Positions 53,791 to 64,000 of a DNA stretch of 64,000 nucleotides are shown in pieces. The stretch spans positions 6,137,001-6,201,000 of the forward strand of contig CM043942.1 of assembly GCA_014529385.2 (NCBI GenBank). Reading direction: 5' to 3'. A model generated the notes under the pieces. That model was not told the origin of the DNA and ran no database searches. It saw only the letters and a list, made by a program, of their open reading frames with translations. Source of the stretch: Adiantum capillus-veneris (Eukaryota; Streptophyta; Polypodiopsida; Polypodiales; Pteridaceae). A program made the position numbers and the translations under genes. Positions within the stretch are counted from its first letter, which is position 1, and every line of letters starts with the position of its first letter.

Positions 53791-54598
53791 AGACCTAGAA
53801 GATTACAATCTAATCGTTAATAAGCTAGGGAGAAAACTGCAACCAACTTGAAGCTAGCTTATCGTCCATATGCTAGGTCATGGTTTGAAATTATTGCATC
53901 GTATAAAGATTGGAGCATGCAATGTGATATCTTTGCTCACAATCTAAAAATATGTCCCTCCTGCAGAGCGGCATACCTCACATATATAGTGATTTTCGAG
54001 GTCATCAAAAAAATGAAATAGACACTCTTGTTGCCCTCGCTTTTGTATTACTGCTGGGCGCTTTTCCATCTTAGCGACAACAACGAGACTTAGCAACATT
54101 GAATCTATAGTCTATTACCAATCAAAGATACTAACCACGAATCAACGGTATCCCCTCTCTATTCATAAGACCAATGAGCGATATTTAGACGTAAGAGAGG
54201 CAGACATTATAATTATAGACAAGCTATCCGTGAGAATTAGTCATTCTCTTATTCCCTTCGGTTCTAGATGCTAAATGTCAATTTACGTATGTCATGTTAT
54301 ATTCTATAGATAATATATAGAAAGGCCCACCTAGCAAGACTAGTTGTAACTTGTCTTATATAAAATATTTTAAACCCGACGGATTGGAGTTTGGGAGTCG
54401 GGAGTCGGGACCATGAAAAAACTCGCCCACGTAAACGGAGATAAGGGCCGCATCATAAAAAAATCAGCGACACCAGTACGTTTGTCGTCAGTTCATTGAC
54501 GTAACATTTCTGTATTGTTGCGCAGACGCCAGCCTTTGAGAAAATCAGTGATCATAAAATAATTTCACGTGCTTCACAAATTACAATGTGCGCATCAG
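53791..54598. other. Intergenic, no gene seen
   Basis: AT-rich unique sequence between LINE-B and the CBM20 gene promoter. No motif identified. Confidence 0.5.
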
Positions 54599-54602
54599 AA
54601 TC

Positions 54603-54605
<3 letters not shown>

Positions 54606-54641
<36 letters not shown>

Positions 54642-54676
54642 ACACACACACACACAGTATGTACGGTGTAGTCACA

Positions 54677-54713
<37 letters not shown>
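54606..54713. repeat. (CT)n, (CA)n, (CT)n microsatellites in the CBM20 gene promoter
   Basis: CT at about 54606-54637, CA at 54639-54656, and CT again at 54680-54713, ending about 10 bp before the TATA box. CT/GA tracts near plant promoters can bind GAGA-binding BBR/BPC factors; that role here is inference. Confidence 0.9.
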
Positions 54714-54716
<3 letters not shown>

Positions 54717-54723
54717 ATCTGGC

Positions 54724-54730
54724 TATAAAA
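54724..54730 (+). promoter_or_regulatory. TATA box of the CBM20 gene
   Basis: TATAAAA lies 74 bp upstream of the start codon at 54804, a typical distance allowing a 5' UTR of about 40-50 nt. It follows directly on the CT tract. Confidence 0.7.
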
Positions 54731-54803
54731 CAAATGGCAGTAGGCCTGCTCTCTCGCAATTCAGCAGGTCATCAAGACTTCTATGTATAGTAGAGCCCTC
54801 ACC

Positions 54804-54880
54804 ATGGCAGCTTCATTCAGATACACAGCGCTGCTCCTGGCCCTCATCTCTGCAACCGGCGCGCTTCTCCCACAGGTCTA

Positions 54881-54919
<39 letters not shown>

Positions 54920-55160
54920 CACCCACGCACATGATGTGATGATGGTGGATCAGAACATTAATGTGAGGATGTTGTGGTGATGCAGGAGGCCAATGCGACG
55001 GACGTGCAATTCGTGGTGGCGCAGCAGGTGGCGTTCGGGCAGGGCTTCGTCATCACGGGCAATACTTCCAGCTTGGGCAACTGGACGCCCACTAGCGCTC
55101 CTCTCATGTCTCTCGCTTCGGGCTCCGAATCCTATTGGCTGCTCACTGTGGTACCCACTC

Positions 55161-55191
<31 letters not shown>

Positions 55192-55678
55192 ATTCTCCTC
55201 TATACCATGATTAATTAGGGGCAAGGGGGAACTAGGGATTCTTGCGCGCGCACGCACAACCCCCCGGCCCCCCCCCCCAAGACACACACAAAAAAAAGTA
55301 AAATTGGGCATTCACGTTAGAAATCCCAGCGAAAAAACCCTACAGTTTGGTATAATTGCCTGGTTTGCCTGCAGAGTACGAGTAACACTCAATGTTGCCA
55401 TACACACTCCTTAAGTAGATAATTTATTTATTTTTCTTTTAATTAAACATTTATTATGTTTGTTATAACTCATCTGATGCTTTTTAATATAGGCATTGGA
55501 TGCGGGGCTTTATGTGGAGTTCAAGCCGGTGAGAGTTGTTTACGACACCAAAGAAGCGTTGGAATGGTATATAGGAAGCAACTTGAACATCACAGTTCCT
55601 GTAAACAGCACGACAGTCTACATTCAGTGGAATGGTAGCTCCTCGCTGACCGCCCAGCCAGCTATCGCGACTCTCTAG
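54804..55678 (+). CDS. Small secreted CBM20 (starch-binding domain) protein, three exons
   Basis: Exons 54804-54875, 54986-55150 and 55493-55678 join in phase 0 through GT-AG introns (GTCTAG...TGCAG and GTACCC...TATAG) to give 140 residues. Exon 1 encodes a signal peptide (MAASFRYTALLLALISATGA). Exons 2 and 3 encode one CBM20-like domain: FVVAQQVAFGQGFVITGN, LGNWTPTSAPLM, SYWLLTV, LYVEFKPVRV and ALEWYIGSNLNITVPV. Here the usual LGxW and ExGxN signatures are kept. CBM20 binds starch or other alpha-glucans. No catalytic domain is attached, and secretion rather than plastid targeting is predicted. No stops or frameshifts. Potential N-glycosylation sites are NTS, NIT, NST and NGS. Confidence 0.82.
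54882..54914. repeat. (CT)n in CBM20 gene intron 1
   Basis: A CT tract starting just after the 5' splice site. A second tract (about 55161-55188) sits in the same place in intron 2. Confidence 0.85.
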
Positions 55679-56574
55679 ACATATCGAGCATGTTCACCAT
55701 AATATCAATTACATGCAAGATGAATGCCCACGCACGTTTTGCCCCCATCTAGGCCTACTCAAGCTTACCTTACCTTGCTTGGTATATGCTTCATACACCT
55801 GAAATTTGGCACTTTTTTGGTCTCGAAACATGTATGATGCACTTTCCTTGTCAAGCTAAATAATATCGTAAATTCTCATCTTGTTAATGTAACCTGCAGT
55901 TCCAAAGTTCCTTTTCCAAGTAACTGCATGGCATATTCTAAAACAGTCATCTAGTTTCCAAAGTTCCCTTTTTCATCAAATGGCATGGTAGAGGAGATGG
56001 CCATCATGAGATGGCTATTAAAACTAAACATGATCACGAATTAAACCCCTTAAACCTGGCCAGTGCATGTTTGCATACAATAAAGGGTTATAAAATGGAT
56101 GAGGGTACAACATGTGTGCTCGGGTGAGATGGCCAGCCCATGTTTCACAAAACCTAGATTGTGGGTATGTTCGAAATCGGACGACCGGGGTCCTATTTTT
56201 TGTGTTGCTCAGATTTATTCGACTCGCATTGATTTCAAACCATTGGTAGTTCGACATCAACCTCGGCGGGTGCACTATTCAATACCCCCTTATGTAATGT
56301 GAGTTCGTGGCATAATTTAAAAAATCTCTTTAACATGGTTAAGAGTAAGTAAAATGATCTTTTTCTGCATTATTTAAACATGGTTAAGAGTAAATAAAAT
56401 GATCCTTTATTAAGTAAAATGATTCTTTATTATCATACGTTTTTTTCTGCATAATTTAAAAAATCTCTTTAACATGGTTAAGAGTAAATAAAATGATCCT
56501 TTATTATCGTATGTTTTTTTCTTCAAAATTGAATATTTATTTCAATGTAACCTTGTTAACTGATCCAGCACATG
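55679..56574. other. AT-rich intergenic with a ~140-bp duplication
   Basis: The segment CATAATTTAAAAAATCTCTT followed by TAACATGGTTAAGAG occurs at about 56311-56349 and 56451-56487, with a partial third copy near 56375. No gene recognised. Confidence 0.55.
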
Positions 56575-56850
56575 AGACAACCCTACTTGGTTAGTCACCT
56601 AGCTCCCATCCTTGAAGTACCGGGTTCGAATCTGAAGTTGCCATAGTTGACCTTTTTTTGCACCGTTATCTCGCCCGAATATTTGTGCACTTCATCCTCC
56701 ATCATCGATCCCACCACCTGGGGGCATTTAATACCCCACGTCAAATAGTGTGAGGGCCACCATCCACTAGGACCTATCACATTGCCCTTAACAACCTGAG
56801 AGATCAAAGAGATGAAAACCACACCATATAATGAGCAACGAGTCCTGCTG
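56575..56850 (+). repeat. Possible tRNA-derived SINE
   Basis: GGTTCGAATCT near 56624 matches the RNA polymerase III B box (GGTTCGANTCC) at 10 of 11 bases. A poor A-box-like CTTGGTTAGTCACC lies about 35 bp upstream. Neither a tRNA cloverleaf nor clear ends were identified, so this is tentative. Confidence 0.35.
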
Positions 56851-58473
56851 TAGGAGACAGCAATTGGATATGCAAAAAGCGTAAGTGTGAAGTCACTGGC
56901 TACTAGAGCTATCTCTACTACAATCTTGTTTTATGCTAACACACAACTTGCGACAAATCTAATATTTGCATCATCCCTCGGAGTAGGTATATCTAACCTC
57001 CTCCTGGGATGATGTATGCCTGTTTCAAGAAGTTTGGGAAGCTCTTCCTAGCTGGCATCGCAGCTTTGGTATCACTGATCATGACAACCAGTTGTATTAT
57101 TGGGATCATTTGAAGCTCTCATGCCTAGATGAAGTTGTGATTTCTTTGATGACGTTCTCCTTGCCTACCCTTTATAAGCAACAGGAATTATGGGTACTCA
57201 TGAGTGGCAATGCTCTACAGAATTTAAACAAATTTCAAATTGAAGGCCACAGGAATTGCAAAAGGATGTTAATGCTGTATTTTCACAAAATAAAAATTGA
57301 CACTGAAACTCATGTTTTCATGTAGTGAAGATCTACTACTCTTGCAATGTTGTCATCAAGGTGGACAACCCAAAATATGCCAAAGGTTATTAAAATTATG
57401 ATTGTGTTGATTAAAATGAGAGATAGAGAGAGAGACTTCCTCGAGTTGAAAATGAAAAGTGCCCATTTGGGTGTACAATATGCCTATGTATGAGTAATAA
57501 AATCTCCTCACTCCATTGCATAACACTTAGATGCTCTACTTTATCCCTCGCATTGTTGAGTAGCAATTGTGCAATATCATTGCAATAATTGAACCTTGTG
57601 TTCAAGGATATTATCAAAATAGTTTTCTTTTTAAATCTGACATCTACATTTTGTCAAGTGGATTGTTTAGGTTTTTCACTAAGGTGGCTCTCATTATTGG
57701 AAGGTCTTGTGATTTCATCACTTGTTTCTTTTGGCAATCCTCATATATAGTGAGTTAATATATATAGATAAAAAAGTGTTACGACTGCGATAAGCTCTAA
57801 CCAAGCCATGGACACACAAGATTGAGAGTGTTTGGCTTTACAAGGAGCCACCCTTACAATGGTGAGCAATAGAGCTTTACAGGCAGCCACCCATACAAAG
57901 GAAAACATAAAAAAGTTAGAATTGAGCAGCACAAAATACTCAAACCTACAAAGGGCATCCACCATCTTAGGGGAGCTGCCACCCCACTCTCACATGCCCA
58001 CCACACACTTGAGAGTCTAGCAACAGCATATTACCCTACCATCCACAAATCATCCAACCAACACTCCAATAGAGCAAAGCTTTGACAGCCACACTTGATA
58101 TCAAAACCTAAAAGGAGCCCTAGACAAGGTAGCTATAAGACTTCACTACTTGAACATACAAACTAGGCCAAGGCACTTGTAGGACTTCTCGAACATTGTA
58201 GACAAACCATGCTGAAAGAGAGCCAAGCCTCGTACTTCAAAGCTCTTTGAAGCCAAAGGGACAAGCCACTCCTTCCACTGAACGACTTCCCCCAAGGGAC
58301 AACCACCTTTCAAGCTGGGCCTTCAAATTTGCTCTCCTTGGAGAGGAGGGAGGGAAGAGCCATTCCTTTTGCCAAAGACCCAAGGGTAGGAAGAACCACC
58401 CTAGGAAGATGAGGGAGGGGTAGCCCGGTCTACCCATCTTGCCTTGTTGAGCTTCCCTTCCTCTCCTCAAGGT

Positions 58474-58517
<44 letters not shown>

Positions 58518-58989
58518 GAGTATCCTCCGTCTTCTTACTCAATCCCTTCCCTAGATCCTTGCTCCTCGTGCCTTGCCTTCTCCATGTAGAGTAATTTTCC
58601 TATGCACTCAATGATAAAAGTTGCTTTTGGTTTGAAAATTTTGTTTAATACCATAGGTAGGAAACAATGCTTTTACCTAGGTATTAGGGAGCCTATGTTT
58701 TTTATTTTATGTCAACAAGGAGAAGATGCTTGGAGATACCCTCTCAAGCAAGGAAAGAAAAAGACAAGGGAAGGGGAAGAGCAAGGGAGGGATGGAGATA
58801 GGTGGCAAAGGAGCCTACACAAGGGAGGGACACTATCTTTTATTTTAAATTGAAATGCTCACACACAACACAAGAAAAAATTCAATTGCAGTGGATTGGC
58901 TTAGGGAAAAAGACTCTCTATGAGGAGCCAAACTCAAATTAGACTCTCTATGAGTATGAGGAGCCAAACTCAAATCAGACTATTTCTTG
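56851..58989. other. AT-rich intergenic, (GA)n at 58472-58514
   Basis: No supported coding region. The minus-strand frame at 58237-58542 is partly microsatellite translation. Confidence 0.5.
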
Positions 58990-59218
58990 GGATGAGCTAG
59001 TAAGTTGCGAAGGAATCTCTAGAGATTATGGAGTGAGTGCTATAAATTAGTGTATTGTTCAATAGTCTTAGGATGAGTTAGTAAGCTGAATCTCTAGAGA
59101 TTATGGAGTGAGTGCTATAAATTAGTGTATTGTTCAATAGTCTTAGGATGAGCTAGTAAGCTGCGAAGGAATCTCTAGAGATTATGGAGTGAGTGTAATA
59201 AATTAGTGTATTGTTTGC
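58990..59218. repeat. 75-81 bp tandem repeat, three units
   Basis: Units start at 58990, 59071 and 59146 with GGATGAGYTAGTAAGYTG and contain AATCTCTAGAGATTATGGAG. The second unit lacks 6 bp. A shorter duplication (GACTCTCTATGAG, then GAGGAGCCAAACTCAAAT) lies just upstream at about 58910-58980. Confidence 0.9.
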
Positions 59219-60690
59219 TCAATATTTTTTTGCCATGGTCACAATTGTGTGTGGTAGTGTTTGTTCAAACTTTGACTTGATTTTTATCTCACTTTCAAAT
59301 TTTTAACACTAGTTTGGTACCAAAATAGACACTTTAGTGTCCTTTTTTCATGAGTTTAATGAGATGTTACATAAAATCTAAAAAACATCTCAAGAAATGA
59401 TTTTGTAAACTTATAAAATGCTATCCAAAGTACTCATAAAAATTATAAGCCGTCACTTTTATACACAATTTCAATAATAACTACATTCATGAAAAGCAAC
59501 TGCACAAAACAGTAGTAGATGTCTCACTAAAACTCGTACTCTAGTCTAAGAACAAATGACCAAGGTACATGCAATAATCCAAGGTAACTACTTATAATGT
59601 GTTTGATATTTTAAAAATTTTTATATAAAAATAAAATTCTTTGTGATTGGAATTAAATATAAAAACTCGTGTGGGTCAAATATGCAACATTTATGAATTC
59701 AATTAAACATTTAGTTCATTTAAATTTGCAATGTCTTATAATGCATATATACTAGATCTACAACTCCATTAGTTATATGGTTATGCAAGCCACATTTGGT
59801 GATTTATTTCATATCTCAAAAAATTGTGCATGTTGTAATTCCTTTTTTTTTTCCAAGATTGGCCTTAAAATAAAGTCCTTTGGATTTTTCTATTCATATC
59901 ACTTATTTGTATACAAATACCTCACATGGACACAATTAGGGAATTTATATACACACTTTCACTAATTTTTCATAGCAATGTTTTTTTGCAAGAAATTACA
60001 CATTATAGTTTTTCTTAAATGGGCTCAAATTACAAGATGCGTGTGAGTTTCTAACCTTGAAGAATGCTTAGTTGATGGGTGTTGGTCTATAGATACATTA
60101 TAGGCCTTCCATAACCTCATCATGTTAATGAAAGAGGTCTTGAAAGACCAATTTTTTTTTATTTGTTAGCATTTTCAAGATTTGGGTCTTTCGATTATAA
60201 CAAAAATCTAGACCCATATCTAGGTTATGAAGCTTGATTCCTTGCTATAATACGTTCTTTCCTATCCATACAACTTTGAAATCTATGCAAAATCTTATTT
60301 TGATGAGAAGCTATATTTAATTTTTGGAGATTTTATTAAAACTTTACTATTTTTTTTTCCATCTTATAACTTATCACCATAATCCTAATTTTGTATTAGG
60401 TTTGACAAGAAATTAAAATTTTTCTATGTTCTTCACCTCATAACTAACCTAAGGTATAAACATGACCTATAAATCTCTTTTCTAGCTTTATCAAATAATT
60501 ATGACAAATTGCTCAAAAAACGGGACACTTAAGTGTCGGATTACAAAACTAATGTTAAAGATATCACTGAAAGCTTTTAGTGTTTGCGGTACAAAATGAT
60601 TTTCATGGATGTGACATTATTTTGGTAGAACTAGCTCATGCTACCCAACTTCAATGGGTCTCGCACGCTCTTACCAATGGTACATGTATC

Positions 60691-60734
<44 letters not shown>

Positions 60735-61014
60735 TTTAATATACACCTCCCCATGAAATACATGGTATTTATAAGGTGTGAAAAAAGTTTCTTTTGAAAA
60801 CTTGTAAAAGTATCCTGGTATTTATAAAGCTTCGATCTTCCATTCCTTAAAGAACATGCCTTTGTTGTATAATTTCATGTTCATTCATGTCACTTCTTTT
60901 ATAATATAAAAATTCCTCAAACGCAACCCATAGCTCATTGGTGTATGAACTTGTACAAAGTGGATACCAAATGACCACATTCTAAGTACCGGACAATTTG
61001 TCCACATCACCTTT

Positions 61015-61017
<3 letters not shown>
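59219..61017. other. AT-rich intergenic, (TG)n at 60697-60733
   Basis: No coding signature found. The right end may include part of the LTR of element E. Confidence 0.45.
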
Positions 61018-61070
<53 letters not shown>

Positions 61071-63170
61071 AAATCCCCAAGGCCGTAGGCCCTCCAAATT
61101 AGACATTATCTTATGCATATATAGTTTTCCAAACTGTGGCCCAAGGGTAAGACAGGGCAGTCGAAGGGCCAAGAATCACATGTAGTCAAGGGGTGCTATA
61201 TTTAGCAGGATATGAGCCTATAAACGGTGAGGATGGATGGAAAGTTGCATGTGTTAGTCCTCGCGGTCTTAGATTGGTATCAAAGCTCAAGGGAGAATAG
61301 GGTGTATAAGCACACCATTTTTAGCACAAATCTGCAAAAATTTCTTCATTCTAAGCAAAAAGACATCATACGCGTATGATGTGGCTTTAACCTTGTTGAC
61401 TCCAAAATCTAAATTTGTGCATACCCTAGTGTTCTAAGGAACCTTAGAAGCCAATAGCCAAAATTTTATAAAAACTAGAGCATATTTGGGCGAGTAAGTG
61501 CCAAAGGACAGAAATTGGGCCAGAGTCAGGCTTGAACTGATCATAACTTGCACAAATTGATTCAAATTCAATTTTGAAAGTTGTTGAGAGTTTCCCTAGT
61601 GATAAAGATCCTCTAGAGTAAACATTACTTGATTTGGCCACAGTAGACATCATACGCACATGATGTCTCTAGCCATAGTTTGGAGGTAAAAACTCACATT
61701 GTGCTTCTAGAATGTTAAGCACTATAAAGAAAGAAGCCTAGTGCAAGTTTCAACAAATTTGGGTCACATTTGGTCAAGATACAAGAAAAAATCCTTAATC
61801 TTGAAACTGTTTTGAGTTATGTTTCAATTATAGTTCACCAAAACTGCTCTAACTTTTGACAGCCAACTCCAAATTGAATCTAGTATAGCTAGGCAAAAAG
61901 CTTGTGAGCAATAAGATTAGAGTGAAATTTGATGGGATTTCTAATTTTAGACTTTTAGGGTACCTAGAACCAGTATCCAGAGGTTAGAAGACCACCCAGA
62001 CTTGATTTTTAGGGACCTGACAAAGAGACAAAGGTGCTTATTAAGGACTATCTTGAGAGTATTGAGTGGGCTTGACATTAAAAAAGCTAAGATCATCAGG
62101 ATGGAAAGCCAATCTACCAATCCTTTTGTAGATATGACCAAAGGTATGGCAAGCCAAGCTAGAAGTGTTGAAATGCCAATCTATCCACATTTTGAAATGC
62201 CAATCTATCCACATTTTGACACAAGCCCAACTACATTTCCACCATGGTTGTACCTAGATGCAACCATAGAACATGCCTTTTATAGAGGTGTAATTACGGT
62301 CACAACATGACCACATGTGCCACCACTACCCCCTATAACTTACTCCTATCCAAATCAGAGTAGAACCTTGAGAAGATATGATATTGAGAGTGAGAATGAC
62401 ACATCTTCTCATAGGAGTGGTTCACCAAGAACCCAACCCACAATAAATCTAGAGGTATCTAATGAGAAAATGAAGCTCATAGAAGGATTAGCTTAGAGAA
62501 TTGGACCTCTATGGTGCAAAATCGAATAGAAATGGACAAACCATACAATGGAAGGTTGTTACTATAACCAGAGATATGCACAACTATCCCCAATAACACC
62601 TCTTCTACCAAGGTACAGAGTAGTCCAACTAGCAGAAAAGTGATATAATATGGATGCAAGAACACTATCCTTTATCGCAAATAGATCTATGACTATGGCA
62701 CAACCTATTTACAGTCATCCCAAAATACCAGAAGCCCTGAGATAAAAAAATCATCGCAAGGAGATGATTCAAGTAAATGGCTATTGTATAGATTGTGCAA
62801 AAACACATATGATTCCTAATTGTCCACACCACCCAAACAAGAGAGGGATAGACACAAAGGAGGTCAAAGGGATTGTACAACTTCCAAGCAGATAAGAAAA
62901 TGATAACCTTGTGCCTATTCAGGCTATAACTAGAGCTTTGACTCAAAAAGCTGCTAAAGAACTTGTAGTTGAAGAGCCAAAAAAGGATGCATCTAACAAA
63001 GAACCACGTAGTAAATGAAATAGTTAGAAAGCTAGTGATAGCCGTTTTTCGGCTTTCCATAATTTCCATAGTAAGCTACCTCACCCTATCAAATCACTCA
63101 AACATTTTGGTTATCCCTACCATTTCACTATACATAGGCGTGTGTGAGTTAGGGACTTTCTGCATATTTT
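61018..63170 (+). mobile_element. Element E: decayed gag-bearing LTR retroelement related to D
   Basis: A (GA)n tract (61018-61067) in presumed LTR sequence is followed by TGGTATCAAAGCTC at 61275-61288, one mismatch from the classic initiator-Met tRNA primer-binding site. Two palindromes of the element D type follow (61362-61382, truncated; 61646-61667, mutated). The gag remnant near 62500-62600 has WCKIE-x-KWTNHTMEGCYYN, matching WCAIEQKWTNHPTKECYYN of D. CIDCAKTHMIPNC (about 62785-62823) is a knuckle-like pattern, and PIQAITRALTQKAAKE near 62910 resembles a gag-protease junction. Many stops; no pol found before the sequence becomes unrecognisable. Confidence 0.65.
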
Positions 63171-63179
63171 CTTAAAACC

Positions 63180-63209
63180 CTCAACTAGCTAGTCACTGGG
63201 CTAGTTGAG
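63180..63209 (+). other. Perfect 10-bp stem hairpin
   Basis: CTCAACTAGC and GCTAGTTGAG pair perfectly with a 10-nt loop, just after the last gag-like frame of element E. Function unknown. Confidence 0.6.
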
Positions 63210-63210
63210 C

Positions 63211-64000
63211 CAAAAAAATAAATAAAATCAAAAAAATAAAATATATTATGGCCCATTTGTGTGTAAATATTTCATTGTATATAGGGCCTAAATAAAAGGA
63301 TTTTTCATAATTATTTTGGTATTTATTTAAATATTTCTACCTATGGTGTGTTATTTATGCTATGTACATTGACTCACCATTACCATATTTTTTCTTACCA
63401 TTTTGCATACTCTTTATTCCATATAAAAATAATTTCATGCAAGCTTCTCTTATTTTTGGTGTAACTCCATCCCAACAAAAATCCAAAAAAACTAGTTTAT
63501 TTATGTGTATATTTTTTCACTATTGTCATTTTTCCTTCCTACATCTATTCTCTATTACTCTCATAAATTAGACCACAAAAAATATTCATCTTTTTATGGT
63601 AGACTTATAATGAGAGAGATTTATTTTGACCCCTTTATATTTTTTCCACCTATATTATTTATATTTGACATGTACATATTTTTTTAAACCCCTCAATATT
63701 TGATTTTCTTAGTTGTACTATTCACTTATATCATGATCTCAATAATATCTTCAATTATAGACCTACCAAATAAGATCAAGGGTATGTGGCATGCATGCAT
63801 GCACCATGGGGAGCTCACTCTTGGAGGTATTCAAAAGAATCATCCAAAGAAGGACCTCACAAGGACCTTGTGCAGTGGAAAAAACAGTCGGTTTTACTGA
63901 ATTTTTAAAGATCACATGCTCCCCCAATTTGAAAAGGTGATACAAACAAAAGTTGTAGCTCGTGAGCTGAACTTTCACCTCAAATTTTTTCAAATTTTTT
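63211..64000. other. AT-rich DNA, nothing recognised
   Basis: Short frames only; no motif, splice site set or repeat identified. Confidence 0.5.

Overview
The window looks like nuclear DNA of a land plant with a large, transposon-filled genome. The evidence is GT-AG introns, a plant-type L1 LINE (zinc-knuckle ORF1, zf-RVT ORF2), Ty3/gypsy elements, a PIF/Harbinger transposon with a MYB/SANT-like partner gene, and a plant-style leucine-rich-repeat pseudogene. A Penelope-like retroelement without an endonuclease domain and very abundant (GA)n and (TC)n(AC)n tracts would fit a seed-free plant such as a fern or lycophyte, but that placement is an inference. I saw no rRNA, tRNA gene, CRISPR array or organellar gene.

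Layout. 1-2342: AT-rich DNA with a 31-bp tandem array. 2343-18130: an LRR receptor-like pseudogene split by a Ty3/gypsy element (GYP-1, 2599-17863, minus strand, TSD TCCAC). GYP-1 is itself split by a second LTR element with ~2.8-kb LTRs (element C, 4614-14160, TSD CTCT). One LTR of C carries LINE-A (about 5152-9585) inside its (GA)n tract. 18341-36190: a Penelope-like element (PLE) with two ~2-kb direct repeats (pLTRs); its right pLTR is split by LTR element D (26217-36117, TSD CCAGC/CCAAC). 36619-37664: a truncated second LINE-A copy. 37665-44642: a complete PIF/Harbinger transposon with 16-bp TIRs and a TAA TSD. 46826-53774: full-length LINE-B with a 16-bp TSD. 54804-55678: the only apparently intact host gene, a three-exon gene for a small secreted CBM20 (starch-binding) protein. 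55679-64000: AT-rich DNA with tandem repeats, a possible SINE and a decayed gag-bearing LTR element (E).

Most unusual content. Element D is a fairly young, gag-only LTR element with no polymerase. It has an uninterrupted 1062-codon coiled-coil ORF and two clusters of four near-identical palindromes (core ACATCATACGCGTATGATGT) spaced about 284/130/283 bp, all in non-coding parts. The same palindrome occurs in element E, which has a different primer-binding site. The accessory coiled-coil ORF of D resembles the accessory ORF of GYP-1, including a short GYxEAEA-like motif, so this appears to be a shared accessory module of otherwise different retroelements.
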